Origin: an uncultured Porphyromonadaceae bacterium
Lineage (GTDB): Bacteria > Bacteroidota > Bacteroidia > Bacteroidales > Muribaculaceae
Assembly (NCBI GenBank): GCA_947175265.1
Contig: CAMWMD010000007.1
Span: 1-64,000 of the forward strand
Direction of reading: 5' to 3'
Length of the DNA stretch: 64,000 bases
Part shown: positions 1 to 7,919 of the stretch, one piece after another
How the letters are laid out: each line of letters begins with the position of its first letter
Position numbering within the stretch: position 1 is the first letter of the stretch
Notes under the pieces: model-generated
The model's database searches: none
Told to the model about the DNA's origin: nothing
Seen by the model: the letters and a program-made list of their open reading frames with translations, nothing else
Program-made: the position numbers and the translations under genes

Positions 1-53
1 CAGAACTTTTTCCCGTATTTCTGCGTTATATCACCACGAAGTTTGCGCGTTTT

Positions 54-704
54 TTACGCGATTCCGTTCCCTGCCTTTATAATATCGATAAGGATTGGCT
101 TCAGTCCGCTTACGAAACATTCCACCGCAATCACCATCAGGATAAGCCCCATCAAGCGCATCATCACATTATTCCCCGTCTCCCCGAGAAAATCAACAAG
201 ACGAGTAGAGGCGTTGAGCACAACGTAAGTCAGAAGATATATCAGTGCAATGCTCCCGATCAGGATACCTTTGAGTTCCCACGTTCCGGCGTCTTCCATC
301 AGCATGATACCGTTGGCGATGGCTCCCGGACCACAAAGCATGGGTATGGAAAGAGGGGTGATTGAAATATCTCTCGCGTACACCTTCATCTCCTCCTCCT
401 TCAGTTTGGTGTTGGAATATTGGGCGTGGAGCATATCAAACCCTATCTTGAGGATTATGAAACCCGCAGCGATTCTGAAACCGTTGGCGGAAATCCCGAA
501 CAGAGAGAAAAGCACCTGCCCGCCGATCGTGAAGCATATCAGGATTATGAACGAGATGATAGTGGCCCTCTTCACAATATCCTTTCTCTCCTGTTTTGTC
601 ATCCCCTTTGTCATGGAGAGGAACACAGGCATAGTCCCGAGCGGGTTGGTCAGTGTGAAAAAAGATGTGAGGCAAATGAATGCGAAAGGAAGTAGTTTTT
701 CCAT
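54..704 (-). CDS. MarC family integral membrane protein
   Basis: This 216-residue protein is almost entirely hydrophobic, with about six predicted membrane segments. The N-terminal stretch SFFTLTNPLGTMPVFLSMT matches the MarC/UPF0056 family signature (an early NP pair followed by PVFL), and a second hydrophobic half contains MLCGPGAIANGI. MarC proteins are inner-membrane proteins of unclear function; the old link to multiple antibiotic resistance is not well supported. The length is normal for the family. It stands alone, with its 3' end near the left edge of the window. The family call is firm and the function is not. Confidence 0.9.
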   Translation of the reverse strand: MEKLLPFAFICLTSFFTLTNPLGTMPVFLSMTKGMTKQERKDIVKRATIISFIILICFTIGGQVLFSLFGISANGFRIAAGFIILKIGFDMLHAQYSNTKLKEEEMKVYARDISITPLSIPMLCGPGAIANGIMLMEDAGTWELKGILIGSIALIYLLTYVVLNASTRLVDFLGETGNNVMMRLMGLILMVIAVECFVSGLKPILIDIIKAGNGIA

Positions 705-775
705 GGTTTAAGGTCGTTGGTTAGTTATTTCATTGGTTAATTAAGGTCATCGGAAGTTTTTCGGTAAAGGTAAAG

Positions 776-1348
776 TCAGAATGTCAGGGTTGCGGAGAAA
801 CAGCATCCGTCATCGGTAGGACCGCCCGACAATTCAAGTTCATGCTTTTGAGCGAAGGGCCGAGTGTAAATCAATGCCGACCCGGCTCCTATTGCGGCAC
901 CGGCCACGACATCCCACCAATGGTGTTTCTTGGAGAAGACCCTCCCCCACCCCACGTATGTGGCGAGCGCGTAAGCCGGCACACCCAATTTCCAACCGTA
1001 GCGGCGTTGCAGGAAAGTGGCGGTAGCGAATGTGGTGGATGTGTGTCCGCTTGGGAAAGAGTGACGGTTGCTGTGATCGGGACGCTCCTCCTTTATCGCA
1101 TACTTCAGAATATAGGTTGCACCGAGAGAGGTGACCGCTGTAAGGGCACCCTGTTTCAGACCCTGCCAATCCTCATCGATCATCACCCCGGCGAGTGTGG
1201 CGACAGGCATCGCAACCAGTATGACATCCGTAGAGGTCTTGACACCCTTCTGAGCAGGAGTCCTGTGGAAGGGCTCTTCCGCACTTAGCGTGGCGACGTT
1301 GAGAACAACGGCTACGACCCATATAAGGATCCATTCGAGTTTTTTCAC
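776..1348 (-). CDS. PAP2-superfamily membrane-associated phosphatase, GTG start
   Basis: This protein of about 190 residues has an N-terminal signal or anchor (VKKLEWILIWVVAVVLNVAT) and the three PAP2 phosphatase motifs in order: KEERPD, SFPSGHTS, and GRVFSKKHHWWD. Such enzymes dephosphorylate lipid phosphates such as undecaprenyl pyrophosphate or phosphatidylglycerol phosphate at the membrane. I chose the GTG start at 1348 because it gives a GTGA overlap with the dgkA stop and places the signal sequence first. The longer in-frame reading from 1576 lies inside dgkA and has no family similarity. The pairing with a lipid kinase suggests joint handling of a phosphorylated lipid carrier; the exact substrate is not visible. 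Confidence 0.88.
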   Translation of the reverse strand: MKKLEWILIWVVAVVLNVATLSAEEPFHRTPAQKGVKTSTDVILVAMPVATLAGVMIDEDWQGLKQGALTAVTSLGATYILKYAIKEERPDHSNRHSFPSGHTSTTFATATFLQRRYGWKLGVPAYALATYVGWGRVFSKKHHWWDVVAGAAIGAGSALIYTRPFAQKHELELSGGPTDDGCCFSATLTF

Positions 1349-1743
1349 GTTGGTATTATTAATAAGATAAGGTCGATAAACTTTGGTAAAAACACAATGC
1401 ACCCGATGATTACCGCCGCTGCTGCGAGCACCATTACGGCAGCCGCCCCGAGATCCTTTGCCCTCCCTATGAGGGGGTCGTAATCCGGGGAGACCTTGTC
1501 GGCTATGGCCTCCAACGCACTGTTGACTGCCTCTGCCGATATCACACAGCCGATACACCCGATCACCACGCACCATTCCAGCGGAGAGATGCCGAAGAAA
1601 AATCCGCAGCCTATGGCGAGTAATGTGGCGACAAGATGTATACGGGCGTTATGCTCATAGTTGAAAAGCGCCTTCAGACCTTTCCAGGCATAGACGAAGG
1701 AACGAGCACGCTTCTTCCAGGAAAACTTTTCGTCACCAATCAT
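1345..1743 (-). CDS. dgkA: diacylglycerol/undecaprenol kinase family protein
   Basis: This 132-residue protein has a short soluble N-terminus (KKRARSFVYAWKGLK), then the family signature SAEAVNSALEAIAD and the second conserved block RAKDLGAAAV, interleaved with three to four membrane helices. It belongs to the DgkA/UndPK family, which phosphorylates diacylglycerol or undecaprenol with ATP in the inner membrane. Its last four bases overlap the start of the downstream PAP2 phosphatase, so a kinase and a lipid phosphatase are translationally coupled. Which lipid is used cannot be read from the sequence. Confidence 0.93.
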   Translation of the reverse strand: MIGDEKFSWKKRARSFVYAWKGLKALFNYEHNARIHLVATLLAIGCGFFFGISPLEWCVVIGCIGCVISAEAVNSALEAIADKVSPDYDPLIGRAKDLGAAAVMVLAAAAVIIGCIVFLPKFIDLILLIIPT

Positions 1744-1759
1744 AGGGCATCGGAGTTAA

Positions 1760-3334
1760 CTAATAATCGTAATCAAATGAAAATTGATCGACATAGAGCA
1801 CAGCCCCGGCACCGCCTGTGAAATAATCGCCCAGTTTTGATGCGGCGCAAGTGATCTGTAGATAAGTCGGCACGCGGGAAGTGCTTCTGTATTCCAATTT
1901 GATCTCAAAAGGCTGATATTCCTCCATAGTGCCGCTGTAGACAAGTTCGCCATACGCTATTATGGATGGGGAATCCTTGTCGAACAGTTGCTGGTTCTTT
2001 GGATTTGTACGTATCTCAAACGGTGCGGTCCAGTCGGCGAGCGCCACATATATATGGCACGTGTCGGGATGTCCGATGAGAGGTTTGAAATCAGCGTTGG
2101 CATAGTTGATGGGTGCCGTCTTATACTGATAATACCCCTTGAGTTTGGTAGGACGCAATTTCCAGGGTTGTCCGAAGTCAAGGATACCGTTCGTGCCGTC
2201 CACTTTCTTGAACGAACCCGTATATATGGAACCTGCCGCAAGTTTGCCAATTCCCGCGATACCTACAAACTTGGTATTAAGTTCGGCAGCCTGTCCCTGC
2301 CCTGTGACTGTATGGTCTGTCGGCACCACGTTGCTCTGTCCCAGGGTAGCCGCGCCGGTGTTGCCGGTATCCCAGAATTGCTCGCCGTTCTCATTCCACG
2401 GGCACCAAATCTTATTGTTTTTCAACCACCACTGGTCAAAATCGCCATCGGGAATGTCGGCAGTTCCGTCAGTCGTGACTTTCAGTTCATTTCCGATATT
2501 ACCGTCGGCTACAGCCTGCACGACGTATTCTGTAAGGGGCTCGAGATGCGGTATACAAGCGGAAAAAGAGCCCTCCGTCTGAGTCACCTCCGACTCAGGT
2601 ACTACCTTCCAATCAGCATCACCTTCCTTCTTATACCTGAATCCACCTTTCATATCTGAGGGGCAGGCACCATAAACCCATACCACCCGACTCCATGCGT
2701 CAGCGGAGGTTGTGGAGACAAGGAGTTCGGCCAATTCGGCATATATGGTCCAGAATTCTGAACGCCCGTGACACTCCACCTCTACCCTCAAAGGTGAAGA
2801 GAGGTCAATAGTTCCCGGCACTAAAGCGGGAGTAATGGTGGTTATCCCCTCCGCCCCGAGTTTCACACGCTCGAGTTTAACTTTGGAGAGATCCGTTCCC
2901 TCCGGAAGAGTCACTATTACGCGACATGCGGCGGCATCGACCACACTCTCGCCAATCTGTCCCTCCACTAAAAAATATCTCTCTATATGCTGCTCGGCAG
3001 AGATTTGCCACGAATAATCCTGATAGCGTGAGATGATTATATTCAGAGGTGAAGAGAGGTTGTAACTACCTTCAAGGAGATTCACATCTGACACTCCACC
3101 CTCGGAGACCTTAAATTCCGTAAACTGCACATTCTCAATGTCAGTGGTTTCTTCAAGATATACCACCGCTTTCATGTCGACGGAATCTATGGTTGCATCC
3201 TTGCTTTGCCCGTGGGCAACAAGTTGTGTGATGTTCTGTTGGATTTTCGGATATGGCAAATCATTCTTTATGCACCCGAAAGAGAGCAAGAGAAGCAGGA
3301 GGAAAAGAGCGGATGTAGTCGGTCTAAATTTCAT
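1760..3334 (-). CDS. PCMD-domain surface lipoprotein
   Basis: This protein of about 524 residues starts with a lipoprotein signal ending in SFGC (Cys21 from the ATG at 3334). An alternative ATG at 3349 adds five residues but would sit only about 8 nt after the predicted transcription start. Two similar beta-rich repeats follow, each ending in DLSSPL-type sequence, then a fibronectin-like segment, then a C-terminal PCMD (putative carbohydrate metabolism) domain with VDGTNGILDFG, IYVALADW and FEIRTNP. It shares this C-terminus with the 5639-7906 protein. It is probably exported and lipidated at the outer membrane. A transposon and a terminator separate it from its relatives upstream, and it has its own promoter. 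Confidence 0.82.
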   Translation of the reverse strand: MKFRPTTSALFLLLLLLSFGCIKNDLPYPKIQQNITQLVAHGQSKDATIDSVDMKAVVYLEETTDIENVQFTEFKVSEGGVSDVNLLEGSYNLSSPLNIIISRYQDYSWQISAEQHIERYFLVEGQIGESVVDAAACRVIVTLPEGTDLSKVKLERVKLGAEGITTITPALVPGTIDLSSPLRVEVECHGRSEFWTIYAELAELLVSTTSADAWSRVVWVYGACPSDMKGGFRYKKEGDADWKVVPESEVTQTEGSFSACIPHLEPLTEYVVQAVADGNIGNELKVTTDGTADIPDGDFDQWWLKNNKIWCPWNENGEQFWDTGNTGAATLGQSNVVPTDHTVTGQGQAAELNTKFVGIAGIGKLAAGSIYTGSFKKVDGTNGILDFGQPWKLRPTKLKGYYQYKTAPINYANADFKPLIGHPDTCHIYVALADWTAPFEIRTNPKNQQLFDKDSPSIIAYGELVYSGTMEEYQPFEIKLEYRSTSRVPTYLQITCAASKLGDYFTGGAGAVLYVDQFSFDYDY

Positions 3335-3363
3335 TCTGAAAATATGCATTGAAATTGCAATTG

Positions 3364-3371
3364 CAAAGTTA
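3364..3371 (-). promoter_or_regulatory. Bacteroidetes -7 element for the PCMD lipoprotein
   Basis: The minus strand reads TAACTTTG, an exact TAnnTTTG match, giving a transcription start near 3357. No clean TTTG lies 19-21 nt upstream; the -33 zone falls in the heptad repeat. The short leader favours the ATG at 3334 over the one at 3349. Confidence 0.6.
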
Positions 3372-3380
3372 AGTTTTTAA

Positions 3381-3412
3381 ATTGAAAATTGAAAATTGAA
3401 AGTTGAAAATTG
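3381..3412. repeat. ATTGAAA heptad tandem repeat
   Basis: Three ATTGAAA units, one GTTGAAA and a partial ATTG follow directly on one another just upstream of the PCMD lipoprotein promoter. Two further GTTGAAA units begin at 5498, right after the IS66 element, and the transposon's target duplication has this same sequence. Confidence 0.85.
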
Positions 3413-3437
3413 TATTACATCACTAACACATGGACAA

Positions 3438-3445
3438 GTTGAAAG
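3438..3445. repeat. IS66 target-site duplication, left copy
   Basis: The 8 bp GTTGAAAG directly abut the left end of the element and recur exactly at 5498-5505. Eight base pairs is the duplication size known for the IS66 family. Confidence 0.92.
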
Positions 3446-3469
3446 GTATCCGTCCGAAAAAAGCCGACT
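3446..3469. repeat. IS66 left terminal inverted repeat
   Basis: These 24 bases match the reverse complement of 5474-5497 at 23 positions. The inner part also serves as one arm of the tnpC terminator hairpin. Confidence 0.93.
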
Positions 3470-3494
3470 TGATTTTTGATTTTCAGGTCGGCTT
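3456..3494 (-). terminator. terminator formed partly by the IS66 left end
   Basis: On the minus strand AAGCCGAC pairs with GTCGGCTT around an 18-nt AT-rich loop, followed by TTTTTT. The hairpin begins at the tnpC stop codon and uses the terminal repeat as its second arm, so transposon transcription should end at the element boundary. Confidence 0.75.
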
Positions 3495-5005
3495 TATCTT
3501 GCGTAGTTGTAAGGAAGGAGTCTGACGAGCTCGTCTTCCTCCTTATCGGGTCGGATGCGTTCCAATGTGTCCTTTAGCCATTGATAGGGGTTGATGCCGA
3601 GATTATCGCAAGAGACAATAAAAGTGTAGAAGATTGCATTGTCTTCGGCTCCGCGGTCGTTCTGACTGAAGAGGTAATTCTTGCGTCCAAGCACCGAGGG
3701 CCGTTGGCCCTGTTCGACCGGGTTACTGTCAATAAGGTAATATCCTTCTTCGGTATAACGCATCATGCGTGGCCACAGAGATAAGGCATATTTGATGGCG
3801 ACGGCAAGCGGCTCCTTGGGGGTACATGTCATTAATGCGGTTCTCATCCAGGCCTCGATTCCGTTGAGTATTGGCACGGCGAGGCGCTGGCGTTCCGACC
3901 GGATCTCATCCGCCGTGACACCTGCTGCCCTAAGGTTCTCTTCAAGCGTGTAAAGCGTGGAGATGTATTTGACGGCTTCTGCGGCCAATGGATTGGATTT
4001 CTGGGCGTCGACAAATTTACGGCGTATGTGAGCCATGCACGCCAGGACTGTTATCCCGGGCACATTCTCAAACTCATTGTATACCTTGTAGCCGTCATTC
4101 TGTATCACTCCCTGATATCCCCGCAGCTGTGTGCGCGGAATTTCTCCGCCGCGGCTCCCCTTGTGATAGTAGAAGAATGTGCCCCGGGGACGGGGGCTCA
4201 CGTCGCGGAACTGCCAGGCGTATCCTTTGCGGCAGGCCTGCCCCTTGCGGTCGGCTATGTTCCACGGCACCTCGTCGATCTGGACATATCCTCCGGCCAT
4301 CACCGCCTCGCGTTGGCTTTCGTACAGCGGGTAAAGCACGTTGGCCGTGGCGTGTATCCAGTCGTTTACGGTCGAGGTCGGGAGTTTCAGACCAAGCTCT
4401 GCGAACATCTTGACCTGGCGGTACTCGGGCAGATGGTGGTTGAACTTGTTGTCGATAAGCGTGGCCAGCAGATCTGCCCCTACATGGCCGCCTCCGATGA
4501 TGCAGTGCGGTCGCTCGGCCTGAAGAATCTCAGGATTCGGGGCGCCTTTGGCTCTTTTAAGCCGAAGTATCGGTGTGACGGTTTTCTCCACCCACAGACG
4601 CTGGGGCTCCAGATGCAGCACGTTTGTCTCGTCCTGTCCGATAATGTCGTAGTCGTCAATGTCGACACCCTCTGGGTAAACGGTCCTTGTCTCTACCGGA
4701 AGGCCGTAGATGTTATATTTTTCAGGACGCTTGCCACGACCCTTCGACTGGGCCTTTGCCTCCGCCCGACGTTTATTTGCTGCCTCGTCAACATCTCTGG
4801 ACGCTTTCTCAAGCTCCTTTTTGGCGGCAAGTGCCGCCTGCCCCTCAATCTCATCAAAGAGCGAAGGACCATCGTATTTTACAGCCCTGTCCTTGAGCGA
4901 TCCGCCGAATGCCCGGCGCTGCAACTGCTCGATGAGCCTTGCCTGACTGATGATTATCTCATGGCAGGCCTCTATTGTATCGGGAAGTATCAGCGTCTTT
5001 TTCAT
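3494..5005 (-). CDS. tnpC: IS66-family transposase TnpC
   Basis: This 503-residue DDE-type transposase has the expected IS66 layout. An N-terminal helical region and a Lys/Arg-rich linker lead into IIGGGHVGADLLATLIDNKF, the catalytic core follows with VQIDEVPW and LACMAHIRRKF, and the C-terminus carries LIDSNPVEQGQRP and the IS66 C-terminal block NLGINPYQWL. The length is normal and no stop or frameshift is seen, so it should be functional. It lies downstream of tnpB in the same element and catalyses cut-and-paste or copy movement of the IS. A long reverse-strand frame over the same bases is a shadow. Confidence 0.95.
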   Translation of the reverse strand: MKKTLILPDTIEACHEIIISQARLIEQLQRRAFGGSLKDRAVKYDGPSLFDEIEGQAALAAKKELEKASRDVDEAANKRRAEAKAQSKGRGKRPEKYNIYGLPVETRTVYPEGVDIDDYDIIGQDETNVLHLEPQRLWVEKTVTPILRLKRAKGAPNPEILQAERPHCIIGGGHVGADLLATLIDNKFNHHLPEYRQVKMFAELGLKLPTSTVNDWIHATANVLYPLYESQREAVMAGGYVQIDEVPWNIADRKGQACRKGYAWQFRDVSPRPRGTFFYYHKGSRGGEIPRTQLRGYQGVIQNDGYKVYNEFENVPGITVLACMAHIRRKFVDAQKSNPLAAEAVKYISTLYTLEENLRAAGVTADEIRSERQRLAVPILNGIEAWMRTALMTCTPKEPLAVAIKYALSLWPRMMRYTEEGYYLIDSNPVEQGQRPSVLGRKNYLFSQNDRGAEDNAIFYTFIVSCDNLGINPYQWLKDTLERIRPDKEEDELVRLLPYNYAR

Positions 5006-5081
5006 ATTGCTAAATTACTAAATTTTAGCAATATGTCCAACTTTTTCAGGATGTTTTTTTAATCGAGGAAGAAATGAAGGT

Positions 5082-5429
5082 TCAGCTCTTTTCGTAACGA
5101 TGGCGGCGGACAACTTTGGGCGATATGCCTTCCATCAGAAGTACAAGCTCTGACCATTTCATACTGCGGAACCCGATTCCTTGACGGAGAAAAATACGTG
5201 GATGGAAGCGACCCTCCTCAAGCCGCTTGTAATACACCACGTATCCTCCATATTCCCAGTGCAGAATTTTCATGACCTGACGCGACTTGCCCACGAAGAT
5301 ATATACATCCCCGTTGGCCGGATCGAGACCCAGCATCCTGACCTGGCCACTCAGACAGTTGACTCCCATGCGCATATCCGTCGGGTGCTGCGCCATTACT
5401 ATACGATTGTTCTCATTCAAATTAAACAT
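5082..5429 (-). CDS. tnpB: IS66 accessory protein TnpB (IS66 Orf2-like)
   Basis: This 115-residue protein matches the IS66 Orf2/TnpB family: MFNLNENN at the start, then DMRMGVNCLSGQV, PANGDVYIFVGKSRQ, MKILHWEYGGYVVYYKRLEEG and FHPRIFL. TnpB is needed with TnpC for transposition, but its biochemical role is unknown. I chose the ATG at 5429 because family members begin at this MF motif; an in-frame ATG at 5468 adds 13 residues and lies in the mirror arm of a hairpin. The ATG at 5429 is itself inside a 14-bp stem (5426-5470), which may limit translation from read-through transcripts. Confidence 0.92.
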   Translation of the reverse strand: MFNLNENNRIVMAQHPTDMRMGVNCLSGQVRMLGLDPANGDVYIFVGKSRQVMKILHWEYGGYVVYYKRLEEGRFHPRIFLRQGIGFRSMKWSELVLLMEGISPKVVRRHRYEKS

Positions 5430-5470
5430 GTCGTTTTTGTTTGCAAAGTTCGCAAGCAAAAACGACATGT
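5426..5470 (-). promoter_or_regulatory. 14-bp perfect hairpin enclosing the tnpB start codon
   Basis: ACATGTCGTTTTTG (5426-5439) is the exact reverse complement of CAAAAACGACATGT (5457-5470), separated by 17 nt. The ATG of tnpB is in the downstream arm on the minus strand. An RNA starting outside the element would fold and hide the start codon, while an RNA starting in the loop would not. IS10 and IS50 are known to use this kind of protection. Function here is inferred. Confidence 0.7.
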
Positions 5471-5473
5471 CTT

Positions 5474-5497
5474 AGTCGGCTTTTTTCGGACGGTTAC
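5474..5497. repeat. IS66 right terminal inverted repeat
   Basis: These are the 24 bases at the right end of the element. Read inward they start GTAACCGTCCG, and they match the left end with one mismatch. Confidence 0.93.
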
Positions 5498-5505
5498 GTT
5501 GAAAG
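5498..5505. repeat. IS66 target-site duplication, right copy
   Basis: GTTGAAAG is identical to 3438-3445. Confidence 0.92.
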
Positions 5506-5542
5506 TTGAAAATTATGTTACCTCACACTCGCTGACATAATG

Positions 5543-5594
5543 AAAAAAGGAAAGCGGTGTGTCAAGGGATTTTAACATCCCGATGACACACCGC
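5543..5594 (-). terminator. strong terminator after the DUF4493/PCMD operon
   Basis: GCGGTGTGTCA pairs with TGACACACCGC, with an inner GGGAT/ATCCC stem. On the minus strand it is followed by a T-rich tract (TTTCCTTTTTT). It should end the transcript of the three genes at 5639-11762. Confidence 0.88.
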
Positions 5595-5638
5595 ATCTCG
5601 ATTTATTAACTAGTTTATTCCGTTAAAAATCAAAACTA

Positions 5639-7906
5639 TCAGTAGATCAATTCAAAATCATCAAGATACATCACGGATTCTTTACTACCGCAGAAGTAAT
5701 CTCCGAATTTTGAAGCAGAACATACTATCACAAGATGAGTAGGAAGAAGTGTCTTAGCGTTCTCCTTATACTCAATAGGTATAGTGACTTCCTGCAATTG
5801 CCCGTCAGGGCCAAACGCCTCTTTCCATGTGACCTGCCCGTATGCCACTACCGAAGGATCATCCACCTCGAAGAGTTTACGGTCACTAGGATTTGTACGG
5901 ATTTCGTAAAGACCGGTAGTCAGAGCCACGTAAATCTGACCCTGGTCAGTACCTCCATCCTTCAAATCATCAATATAGGCTTTATTCTCACTCTTTACAG
6001 AGACATCGCCACCCGGACGATAGTTAGCGTAAACCCTCAATGCCGAAGGATGCGAACCATCATACTCCCTACCTACCGACAATACGCCGTTAGTTCCGTC
6101 AGTCTTAACATAGTATCCGGTAAATATATTACCTGCAGCTATCACACCCAGAGCCGCGTTTGAGGCAAGGCGCGCTGAGTAAGTGCCCGAATGTTTCATA
6201 TCCTGAGATTTATCTGTCAGAGTAAGATTGGCTGTTGCAGCGCCCTCATTACCTGAACCCCAGAAACTTGTCAGTTTATCACCGGTATTGCCCGGGAGAG
6301 TGACGTTCCTCTTTCCGAGAAGAGTCTGTGCCGAATAAGTGCTCCATTCCTCAAAACTTGCGCCCGGGATAGTGAAGATTGTCTCAGTTATGAATGTCCT
6401 CACCTCCTTTTCCTCAAACTCACCTGCATACGACTTATATTCATACTTAGTGGATGGCTTAAGATTATTCACTTTGACAGTAAACTTCTGCACAGCACCG
6501 GCAGCACGGGAATTTCCAGACAATTCACCCGGTAATGAAGTCCATTCTTCAGTTCCAACCTCACGGATACGGATACCGAAGTCGGTCACGCTGTCGTCAT
6601 ACAACGCTCCATAGAGAGTTGCGCTTTTCGATCTTACCGCAGAAAAATCCGTAATATCCTCCTGAGAATATGAGCCAACGGGAGCAAGACGCTCGACAGC
6701 ATCCTCTGTATTAGCAAAACGGAGACTTCCAGTGTTTGTATATCCTTTTCCATCCTTCACTTCAAACGTTATACAGTATTCTTCCGAAGACGAAGGGAGC
6801 GAGGCAAGATAAGAGGCCGGGAAATTGAACCAATACTCCGTGACGTTTACGGTCTCATTTTCGGAAGTGGCCACATTGTCTTCAGTCTCTATCTTCTGGG
6901 TCACTATACCCGAGGGGAGCATAGCAGTGCCGTCGGCTATCACGTCAAGACCTGCCACACCTCCTACCGTGGGAAAGTTTCCGCTGAAAGACACCTTAAG
7001 CGAAGGCATCCCTTTATATGCGAGAATACGGATATTCACATCGGAATAATTCCCCTTTGAGAAGTCCACCTGTTTTCCCAGGTCAAGAGTCTCACCTGCG
7101 GATTTGGCCTTGAAAGAGGGGGCAGGGAATACTGTCACCTCCTCATCGATCACAGGCACCTCAACAATCTCAATCTTGACAAGGGCACCACCTTGAGTGA
7201 TCTGGGAAGCATCCGCTTTCAGAACGAACTGATAGTCATGAGCGCGGAGCACCCCGTTTATCTCGCCCTCCTTACTGAAAGGAGTGCCGTCGTTGCTCTT
7301 TCCGGAAATCTTATAATAGAGATCCGTCACACCATTCGGCATCATGAAATAACCCTTGTTCTCACCCTTAGGATCTGCGAGGATATTTTCATAATCAAAG
7401 GTAAGCGCACCCTTGGTATGGCCGACTTCCACCTTAAGATCTGTAATCTTATCAGCCACGAGTTCCGTATTTACTGAAGTCAACACATTTGCGATGTCAC
7501 ACTTCAAGGAAATCGAATTTGAGCCCTCCTTTACATCTATCGGCTGATAGCAGTAGTAGAATTTCTTATCGAAAGAGGCGGATACTGAATCCCCGGTCCA
7601 TCCCTCCACGACATAGTGACCGGTCTGGAGAGCGACACTTGTTCCCTGCAGAGATTCAAGCCCTATGAACTTTCGGACCACACCCACATTCTCTTTCTGG
7701 ATATAGACCACGAGGTTCTGCTCAAGCGATTCGCGGTCGTAATCAACTGCCCGCGTCACAACCTTTGTGACATCGCCACGGAGTTCCGCCGAGAAACGGA
7801 GTGTGCCTTCACTACCCTCTCTGAAGGGTGTTTCCGAAACGCATCCCTGTGAAAGGATGGCCAACATGACAGCCGAAGCTGAAATAATCTTATTCAATAT
7901 CTTCAT
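5639..7906 (-). CDS. DUF4493 + PCMD surface lipoprotein
   Basis: This 755-residue protein has a lipoprotein signal from the ATG at 7906 (lipid Cys22 in LSQGC). The upstream ATG at 7936 overlaps the preceding gene. An N-terminal DUF4493 region (YVVEGWTGDSVSASFDKKFY, then CDIANVLTSV) is followed by beta-sandwich-like segments, a fibronectin-like segment ending in STKYEYKSYAGEF, and a C-terminal PCMD domain with TDGTNGVLSVGREY, IYVALTTGLYEIRTNP and LVIVCSASKFGDYF. It is the last gene of a three-gene transcript, 13 nt behind its neighbour, and a strong terminator follows. The function is unknown; a carbohydrate-binding or adhesive surface role is plausible but only inferred from the PCMD name and export. 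Confidence 0.85.
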   Translation of the reverse strand: MKILNKIISASAVMLAILSQGCVSETPFREGSEGTLRFSAELRGDVTKVVTRAVDYDRESLEQNLVVYIQKENVGVVRKFIGLESLQGTSVALQTGHYVVEGWTGDSVSASFDKKFYYCYQPIDVKEGSNSISLKCDIANVLTSVNTELVADKITDLKVEVGHTKGALTFDYENILADPKGENKGYFMMPNGVTDLYYKISGKSNDGTPFSKEGEINGVLRAHDYQFVLKADASQITQGGALVKIEIVEVPVIDEEVTVFPAPSFKAKSAGETLDLGKQVDFSKGNYSDVNIRILAYKGMPSLKVSFSGNFPTVGGVAGLDVIADGTAMLPSGIVTQKIETEDNVATSENETVNVTEYWFNFPASYLASLPSSSEEYCITFEVKDGKGYTNTGSLRFANTEDAVERLAPVGSYSQEDITDFSAVRSKSATLYGALYDDSVTDFGIRIREVGTEEWTSLPGELSGNSRAAGAVQKFTVKVNNLKPSTKYEYKSYAGEFEEKEVRTFITETIFTIPGASFEEWSTYSAQTLLGKRNVTLPGNTGDKLTSFWGSGNEGAATANLTLTDKSQDMKHSGTYSARLASNAALGVIAAGNIFTGYYVKTDGTNGVLSVGREYDGSHPSALRVYANYRPGGDVSVKSENKAYIDDLKDGGTDQGQIYVALTTGLYEIRTNPSDRKLFEVDDPSVVAYGQVTWKEAFGPDGQLQEVTIPIEYKENAKTLLPTHLVIVCSASKFGDYFCGSKESVMYLDDFELIY

Positions 7907-7919
7907 GACTGTCTTATTA

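Larger units (their letters stand above)
3446..5497 (-). mobile_element. complete IS66-family insertion sequence (2052 bp)
   Basis: The element carries tnpB and tnpC on the minus strand between 24-bp terminal inverted repeats (3446-3469 and 5474-5497) that differ at one position. The right terminus reads GTAACCGTCCG inward and the left GTATCCGTCCG. Perfect 8-bp direct repeats (GTTGAAAG) flank it. No tnpA-like frame is present, as in other compact IS66 relatives. Both genes look intact and the duplication is unmutated, so the insertion is probably recent and possibly active. It sits between the terminator at 5543-5594 and the promoter of the downstream PCMD lipoprotein, about 100 bp before that gene, and does not break a reading frame. 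Confidence 0.95.

Noticed and set aside
4..53. A gene at the left edge
   Set aside because: The first 53 bases show no frame continuing past the marC stop; probably spacer.
4028..5062. A 344-codon plus-strand frame antisense to the IS66 transposase
   Set aside because: It lies opposite an intact tnpC with full family motifs; it has no family features and its GC-rich frame is a by-product of tnpC codon use.
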